From Streptomyces sp. MMBL 11-1 (GTDB lineage Bacteria > Actinomycetota > Actinomycetes > Streptomycetales > Streptomycetaceae), in contig NZ_CP117709.1 of assembly GCF_028622875.1 (NCBI RefSeq), positions 1,054,001 to 1,118,000 on the forward strand: 64,000 nt of DNA. Direction: 5' to 3'. The notes beneath the pieces were generated by a model, which searched no databases, was not told the origin of the DNA, and saw only the letters and a program-made list of their open reading frames with translations. Shown piece after piece: positions 59,696 to 64,000 of the stretch. Position numbers and translations under genes: made by a program. Within the stretch, counting starts at the first letter, position 1. Every line of letters begins with the position of its first letter.

Positions 59696-59775
59696 GGTCG
59701 GCGGCGAGCCTCTCTGCGTACGGCTGTGGTGGTGTGCGGTGGCGTCGGCGGGGGGCCCGACGGCGGGTCAACGCA

Positions 59776-59810
59776 CCGGACCCGCAGGCGGCGTGCGCCT
59801 GCGGGTCCGG
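59776..59810 (-). terminator. Second tandem terminator after rplT
   Basis: A perfect 15-bp stem (CCGGACCCGCAGGCG with CGCCTGCGGGTCCGG) and 5-base loop, between rplT and the SpoU gene. Confidence 0.85.
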
Positions 59811-59848
59811 TTCGCGTACCTGGAAGGGGGTGCCTGGACTGGCGCCTC

Positions 59849-59895
59849 CCGTTTGGGACGTGCCGGGCTCGCAGACCCCGGCATGTCCCGAACGG
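59849..59895 (-). terminator. First terminator of infC-rpmI-rplT
   Basis: A 19-bp stem (59849-59867 with 59877-59895), two mismatches (one G-T), 9-base loop. It starts 7 bases past the rplT stop and works in tandem with the hairpin at 59776. Confidence 0.85.
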
Positions 59896-59901
59896 AAGAC
59901 C

Positions 59902-60285
59902 CTAGGCGGCCTTCGGGGCGTTGACGTCGCTCGGGAGGGCCTTCTGAGCGACCTCGACGAGGGCGGCGAACGCGTTGGCGTCGTTGACCGCGAGCTCGGC
60001 CAGGATCTTGCGGTCCACCTCGATGTTGGCGGCCTTCAGACCCTGGATGAGGCGGTTGTACGTCATGCCGTTCTGGCGGGCAGCGGCGTTGATGCGCTGG
60101 ATCCACAGCTGACGGAAGTCGCCCTTGCGCTTCTTGCGGTCGTTGTAGTTGTAGACCAGGGAGTGGGTGACCTGCTCCTTGGCCTTGCGGTACAGGCGCG
60201 AGCGCTGCCCGCGGTAGCCCTTGGCCGCCTCGAGGATTGCCCGGCGCTTCTTGTGGGCGTTGACTGCCCGCTTGACGCGTGCCAC
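59902..60285 (-). CDS. rplT: 50S ribosomal protein L20
   Basis: A 127-residue rRNA-binding protein needed early in 50S assembly. It has the basic N-terminal extension ([38 protein letters not shown]) and the family core ([20 protein letters not shown]). L20 represses its own operon in other bacteria by binding the leader RNA. Last gene of infC-rpmI-rplT. Confidence 0.98.
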   Translation of the reverse strand: MARVKRAVNAHKKRRAILEAAKGYRGQRSRLYRKAKEQVTHSLVYNYNDRKKRKGDFRQLWIQRINAAARQNGMTYNRLIQGLKAANIEVDRKILAELAVNDANAFAALVEVAQKALPSDVNAPKAA

Positions 60286-60392
60286 TTGTTAACTCCTTGT
60301 AGCGGGGCCGTGGGTGTCGTCACACGGCCCGGAAACGAATTGGTCCCGGTGTGATCGAGGTCGTGCCTCCGGGGCGAGCCGGAGGCCGAGCC

Positions 60393-60587
60393 TCACTTGC
60401 CGAGAAGCTTCTTGATCTTCTTGGCGTCGGCCGGAGCCACGACGACCGTGCCGGTCAGCGAGCGGGTCTTCTTGGACGACTTGTGCTCGAGCAGGTGGCG
60501 CTTGCCGGCCCTCTCGCGGAGCACCTTGCCGGAGCCGGTGATCTTGAAGCGCTTGCTGGCACCGCTGTGCGTCTTGTTCTTCGGCAT
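60393..60587 (-). CDS. rpmI: 50S ribosomal protein L35
   Basis: A 64-residue basic protein opening [20 protein letters not shown] with HLLEHKS later, diagnostic of L35. It sits between infC and rplT, as in most bacteria. Confidence 0.98.
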   Translation of the reverse strand: MPKNKTHSGASKRFKITGSGKVLRERAGKRHLLEHKSSKKTRSLTGTVVVAPADAKKIKKLLGK

Positions 60588-60708
60588 CGCGCCGTTCTCT
60601 CCTCGTCAGTGGCGCCCCTCACGGTGCGGGGCACCGGACTGCAGGGGCGTCAGATCTCTATGGGATTCCGGGGGGACCCGGGGGCCGCCTGGATGGCGGC
60701 CCCTGAGG

Positions 60709-61368
60709 TCACGACTCGGAAGGTGTCTCGGCCGGAGCCTCGACTGCTTCGGCCGGAGCCTCGGCGGTGTCGCCCTCGGACGGTGCGTCGGTCGTGCCCT
60801 GACGCTCGGCCTTGCGGGCGGCCTGGGCCTCACGGGCCTCGGCCATGGCTTCGGTCTTCTTCTTGTGCGGGCCCAGAACCATGATCATGTTCCGGCCGTC
60901 CTGCTTCGGGTTGGACTCGATGAAGCCCAGGTCCTCCACGTCCGAAGCGAGACGCTGGAGCAGTCGGAAGCCCAGCTCGGGGCGGGACTGCTCGCGACCA
61001 CGGAACATGATCGTGATCTTGACCTTGTCGCCCTGCTTGAGGAACCGGACGACGTGACCCTTCTTGGTGTCATAGTCGTGCGGGTCGATCTTCGGCCGGA
61101 GCTTCATCTCCTTGATGACCGTGTGCGCCTGGTTCTTGCGCGCCTCACGGGCCTTCATGGCCGACTCGTACTTGAACTTCCCGTAGTCCATGAGCTTGCA
61201 CACGGGCGGACGGGCTGTCGCCGCCACCTCGACCAGGTCGAGGTCATACTCCTGTGCGAGTTCCAGGGCCTTGGCAAGCGGAACAATCCCGACCTGCTCG
61301 CCGCTGGGACCGACAAGTCGGACCTCGGGAACGCGAATCCGGTCGTTGATGCGGGGCTCGGCGCTGAT
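60709..61368 (-). CDS. infC: Translation initiation factor IF-3 with apparent AUC start
   Basis: A protein of about 219 residues. IF-3 N domain from [20 protein letters not shown], the linker [20 protein letters not shown] and C domain [24 protein letters not shown] sequence (here [20 protein letters not shown]), then an Ala/Glu tail longer than in E. coli. The frame has no ATG, GTG or TTG close to the conserved start. GAGGAGG stands just before ATC (61368-61366), directly followed by SAEPRIND. E. coli infC uses AUU, and IF-3 represses it because IF-3 rejects such starts. The same autocontrol is likely here. Confidence 0.92.
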   Translation of the reverse strand: MSAEPRINDRIRVPEVRLVGPSGEQVGIVPLAKALELAQEYDLDLVEVAATARPPVCKLMDYGKFKYESAMKAREARKNQAHTVIKEMKLRPKIDPHDYDTKKGHVVRFLKQGDKVKITIMFRGREQSRPELGFRLLQRLASDVEDLGFIESNPKQDGRNMIMVLGPHKKKTEAMAEAREAQAARKAERQGTTDAPSEGDTAEAPAEAVEAPAETPSES

Positions 61369-61690
61369 GGATCCTCCTCGGTAGCACCACGCGGCCGCCT
61401 GGCGGACAGCCGCGTAACGTCTTATAACGTCAAGACCAACCGAGCCGGAAGCGCAAAAATGCCCCGGACGGGACACAGGCGAGGCTCCAGGAACTACCGG
61501 AGCACCGCCGCGTTCAACCGCGGGGCGCATCGGACGGCTCCATCGTCCGTACGGAACGATGGGGACCGTCTGACCGGTGACCCGCCGTCCGGTGAGGACG
61601 GTCAGGTGGGAGATCGGAGCCTCCACTTGTGGGCCGGGCACATAGATGTCCGGCCGGTCGTTACACAAGGTTAGCAGCCCGGCCCCGGGT
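61369..61690 (-). promoter_or_regulatory. Structured leader and promoter of infC-rpmI-rplT
   Basis: About 300 untranslated bases precede infC. A -10 TAACCT (61673-61668) with TTAGCG 18 bases further out is a plausible promoter, giving a 5' leader of about 290 bases. At 61533-61570 GACGG...CCGTC enclose CCATCGT/ACGATGG and a CCGTACGG core, a long hairpin. A leader this long and folded fits control by L20 or IF-3. I do not recognise a catalogued RNA family. Confidence 0.5.
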
Positions 61691-61740
61691 GCGCTAATCC
61701 CGCGTCTCCCCCGATGGCACCCTTTGCCTGCCCCCCGCAG

Positions 61741-61822
61741 TGTCGCCTCCGCGTCCGCGTCCGCCTCCATGTCCGTGCCCGTGCCCGTGTCCATGTCCGT
61801 GCCCATGTGCGTCCCGGTGCCC
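61741..61822. repeat. Degenerate hexanucleotide repeat
   Basis: About a dozen imperfect tandem copies of a 6-base unit (TCCGCG drifting to TCCATG, GTGCCC and GTGTCC) between the infC promoter and the DUF1844 gene. Frames through it are low-complexity and not believed. Confidence 0.7.
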
Positions 61823-61874
61823 CGAAGCGGCTCCCGCGCGCGGGAGGGCGGTGGCCTGCCCTTATCGTGTGGGC

Positions 61875-62237
61875 ATGAGTGACGCGACCCCCAGCAGTGA
61901 GAACCCCGGCTTCGACGCCATGGCCCGCGACATCGCGGAGGTCCCCGCGGTCGAGGTGATCGTGACGGTCGCCGTCAACCTGATGAGCGCAGCAGCCGTG
62001 AAGCTCGGCCTCACCGAGGAGGGCGAGGAGCACAAGGACCTCGACGAGGCCCGCAAACTGGTCCAGGCGCTGGCCGGACTGCTCGACGCGAGCGCCACGG
62101 AGATCAGCACCTTCCACGCCTCGCCGCTGCGCGACGGTCTGAAGTCCCTCCAGCTCGCTTTCCGCGAGGCCTCGCTGGTGCCGGACGAGCCCGGCCACGG
62201 CCCCGGCGAGAAGTACACCGGCCCGGTCTACGGCTAG
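61875..62237 (+). CDS. DUF1844-family protein
   Basis: A 120-residue helical protein with [20 protein letters not shown] and [19 protein letters not shown], the DUF1844 pattern. No function is known. ATG 61875 has no ribosome box. TATCGT ends six bases before it, so the mRNA is probably leaderless. It is often found beside infC in Streptomyces, as here, divergent from the operon. Confidence 0.85.
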   Translation: MSDATPSSENPGFDAMARDIAEVPAVEVIVTVAVNLMSAAAVKLGLTEEGEEHKDLDEARKLVQALAGLLDASATEISTFHASPLRDGLKSLQLAFREASLVPDEPGHGPGEKYTGPVYG

Positions 62238-62263
62238 CCGCCGCCTCCTTCCCGGTACGCCAC

Positions 62264-62298
62264 GAAGCCCGCCGTCCCCCTGTGGGGCGGCGGGCTTC
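62264..62298 (+). terminator. Hairpin terminator of the DUF1844 gene
   Basis: GAAGCCCGCCG pairs with CGGCGGGCTTC, extended by CCCC/GGGG with one bulged T, 4-base loop, 27 bases past the stop. Confidence 0.75.
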
Positions 62299-62360
62299 CG
62301 CGTGGGGCGGCTGGCTTCCGCGTGGGTGCGGGCCGGCCGGATGCCTCGGGCCCGGATCCC

Positions 62361-63074
62361 TCAGATGGCGTCCTCGGCCTCCTCGGGCGGGAGGTTGGGG
62401 CAGGGGTGGGTGAGCCGGTGGGCGTAGGCGGCGATCGCTCCGCCGACCAGGGGCGCGAGGATGAACAGCCAGAGCTGGGTAAGGGCCGCACCGCCCGCGA
62501 AGAGCGCCGGACCGAAGCTGCGCGCGGGGTTGACCGACGTGCCGGTCAGCGGGATGCCCACCAGGTGGATCGCGGCGAGCGCCAGGCCGATGGGCAGCCC
62601 GTCGAATCCGATGACCGCCACCTTGTGGGTCACCGCGAGGACGACGTAGACGAGCAGGAACGTCAGCACCACCTCGGCGAGGAACGCGCCGCCGATGTTG
62701 ATGCCGACGGCCGACCGGTCGTCGTAGCCGTTGGTGCCGAACTCGCCGCTGGTCTCCAGGCCGGGGATCTGCTTCGCCAGCAGGAACAGCAGGGCCGCGC
62801 CGACGATCGCGCCGAGGAACTGGGCCACCCAGCGCTCCACGGCCGCCCGGATGTCGATCCGGCCCGCCATATACATGCCCAGCGTCACCGCGGGATTGAC
62901 ATGGCAGCCGGAGATCGGGCCGAGCGCGTAGGCCAGGGCGAGGAGAGTGAAACCGAAGGTGAGGGCGATGCCCACCGTGCCGAGGTAGTCGACGGCGAGC
63001 ACCGCGGACCCCACGGCGAAGAACACCAGCAGCAGGGTGCCGAGGAACTCGGACGCCACGATCCGCTTCTGCAT
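62361..63074 (-). CDS. Aquaporin (MIP family), AqpZ-like
   Basis: A 237-residue, six-helix channel. Both half-helix NPA motifs are intact (HVNPAVTLG and SVNPARSFG), the second with Arg of the selectivity filter, and His and small residues nearby favour water over glycerol. ATG 63074 has GAGGTGG four bases upstream. An upstream ATG at 63128 is less likely. The C-terminus is acidic and cytoplasmic. Confidence 0.93.
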   Translation of the reverse strand: MQKRIVASEFLGTLLLVFFAVGSAVLAVDYLGTVGIALTFGFTLLALAYALGPISGCHVNPAVTLGMYMAGRIDIRAAVERWVAQFLGAIVGAALLFLLAKQIPGLETSGEFGTNGYDDRSAVGINIGGAFLAEVVLTFLLVYVVLAVTHKVAVIGFDGLPIGLALAAIHLVGIPLTGTSVNPARSFGPALFAGGAALTQLWLFILAPLVGGAIAAYAHRLTHPCPNLPPEEAEDAI

Positions 63075-63202
63075 GGAACCACCTCGCGAGCTTGATCGGT
63101 TGGTCGGATTTCTCCGGATTTCCGACAATTCTCACGGCGGCGGGCACATGGCGCGCGTCGGTGCGGGCCGGCCCCGGGTCGCCCCGGGCCGGCCCGAGGG
63201 TG

Positions 63203-63979
63203 TCAGCGGGCGAAGAGAGGCTCTCCCGGCGCGACGGCACCGGCGGGGAGAACGGCCAGATCCAGGCCGCTCACCAGCCGGGCCCGCAGCACCTCGCTGG
63301 CCGACAGCGCGCGGGCGATGCGGCGGGCCGCCTCGGCGGGCACGGCGTCCGGGGCGAGGACGAGCGCGAGGGTGCCGTCCGCGCTGCCGGGCCCGAGGTG
63401 GGCGCGGACCACGGCGGGGTCGGCGGCCACGGTCTCCCGTACGGCCTCGATGACGGCGGGGTCCTGGAGCGGGTCGGTGCTGGTGCGGTTCTCGGCGAGG
63501 GCCAGCAGCGCCTGGCCGCTCAGCTCGAAGGCGACGGGCCCGGCGAGGTCCAGCACGACGGTGTCGGCCTTCTCGTGGGCGGCGGCCTGGAGCGCCTGGT
63601 GCAGCGGTACGGCGACGGGGCGCGCCTCGGGGTCCCAGAGTGCCAGCGAGGCGGTGGAGGTGAAGGCGGGAAGCGCGCGGCGGTCGCCGGCCTGGAGGGT
63701 GGGTACGGCCATGTCGCTGGTCTTCTCGCGCCTCAGCCCGTCCCCCCGTCTCCCACCACCGCCCTTCTGAAGTGCTTCGCGCCCCTCGTGACCGTTCTCC
63801 TCGACCTCCCCCAGGACGGCGACGACGGGGACCAGGAGCCGGGCGTCGCGCAGTGCCGTGAGGACCGGGCCGACGGCGCCGCGGTCGCGGGACCAGGCGT
63901 CCAGGGCCCTGGTCAGGGCGGGGGACGCCGAGCCGTCGTCGTCGGAGAAACCGGGGTCCGGGATGTTCTTGAGCTCCAC
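63203..63979 (-). CDS. SseB-family protein
   Basis: A 258-residue protein. Residues ~90-150 carry the SseB N-terminal pattern (AVPTLQAGDRRALPAFTSTA, SLALWDPEARPVAVPLHQAL), followed by a C-terminal domain (SASEVLRARLVSGLDLAVLP). The SseB fold is known from a type III secretion-linked protein in enterobacteria, but in Streptomyces its role is not known. The start is GTG 63979 with a TACCCT -10-like hexamer six bases before it, so it may be leaderless. Confidence 0.8.
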   Translation of the reverse strand: MELKNIPDPGFSDDDGSASPALTRALDAWSRDRGAVGPVLTALRDARLLVPVVAVLGEVEENGHEGREALQKGGGGRRGDGLRREKTSDMAVPTLQAGDRRALPAFTSTASLALWDPEARPVAVPLHQALQAAAHEKADTVVLDLAGPVAFELSGQALLALAENRTSTDPLQDPAVIEAVRETVAADPAVVRAHLGPGSADGTLALVLAPDAVPAEAARRIARALSASEVLRARLVSGLDLAVLPAGAVAPGEPLFAR

Positions 63980-64000
63980 GGGACGAGGGTAGTGCCTGGC

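Overview
The window looks like a Streptomyces chromosome. It has very high GC with G/C-rich third codon positions, many GTG and TTG starts, 4-bp ATGA/GTGA gene overlaps, strong GC hairpin terminators without U-tracts, rare TTA leucine codons, and a pheST / infC-rpmI-rplT / arginine gene order that I recall from Streptomyces. Assignment to genus is firm. Assignment to species cannot be made from this sequence. No rRNA, tRNA, CRISPR array, prophage or intact insertion sequence was seen.

Layout. (1) 1-6.7 kb, minus strand: cobalamin/siroheme genes. These are a CysG-type methyltransferase/dehydrogenase cut by the window edge, a giant BluB-CobT fusion with a roughly 660-residue disordered front, and cobL (CbiE-CbiT). 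(2) 6.8-10.7 kb: a GNAT acetyltransferase and a methionine ABC importer (metN-metI-metQ). The importer is preceded by a 28-codon leader peptide ending in Cys-Met-Cys-Arg-Met codons and by a perfect 9-bp-arm palindrome. (3) 10.9-20.8 kb: small membrane proteins, a sigma-like factor, a phosphodiesterase, an acyltransferase, a TetR/MFS efflux pair with its probable operator, and a HelD-type ATPase. The ATPase sits behind a 29-bp palindrome matching the rifamycin-associated element, so it is called HelR. (4) 20.9-29.5 kb: arginine biosynthesis, with argC-J-B-D-R as one overlapping operon plus argG and argH. Both argC and argG have readable -35/-10 promoters overlapped by probable ARG boxes. (5) 29.7-43.2 kb: mixed accessory and housekeeping genes. 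They include a GPP34 protein, a multi-pass membrane protein with internal tandem repeats, a cyclophilin, and a MocR regulator and EamA transporter whose start codons share one CATG.

(6) 43.6-51.4 kb: the most unusual region. An MFS exporter on the minus strand diverges, across 1.6 kb of base-atypical DNA, from a four-gene plus-strand operon. The operon encodes a cysteine-synthase/SbnA-like PLP enzyme and three mutually unlike ATP-grasp ligases. TTA codons in the exporter and in the PLP gene point to bldA-dependent, developmentally timed expression. The arrangement fits a small NRPS-independent peptide or amino-acid-derived natural product: a beta-substituted alanine is made, then one to three amide bonds are formed, then the product is exported. 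I cannot match it to a characterised pathway from memory.

(7) 51.4-64 kb: a NUDIX hydrolase and an NsdA-like TPR regulator, each with a palindrome upstream. Then come pheS-pheT, a PAS histidine kinase, a SpoU-type RNA methyltransferase, infC-rpmI-rplT (infC apparently starting at AUC behind a long structured leader), a DUF1844 protein, an aquaporin and an SseB-like protein.

All calls are from reading the sequence. No similarity search was run. Gene starts were chosen by ribosome-binding-site spacing, family start position and operon overlap.
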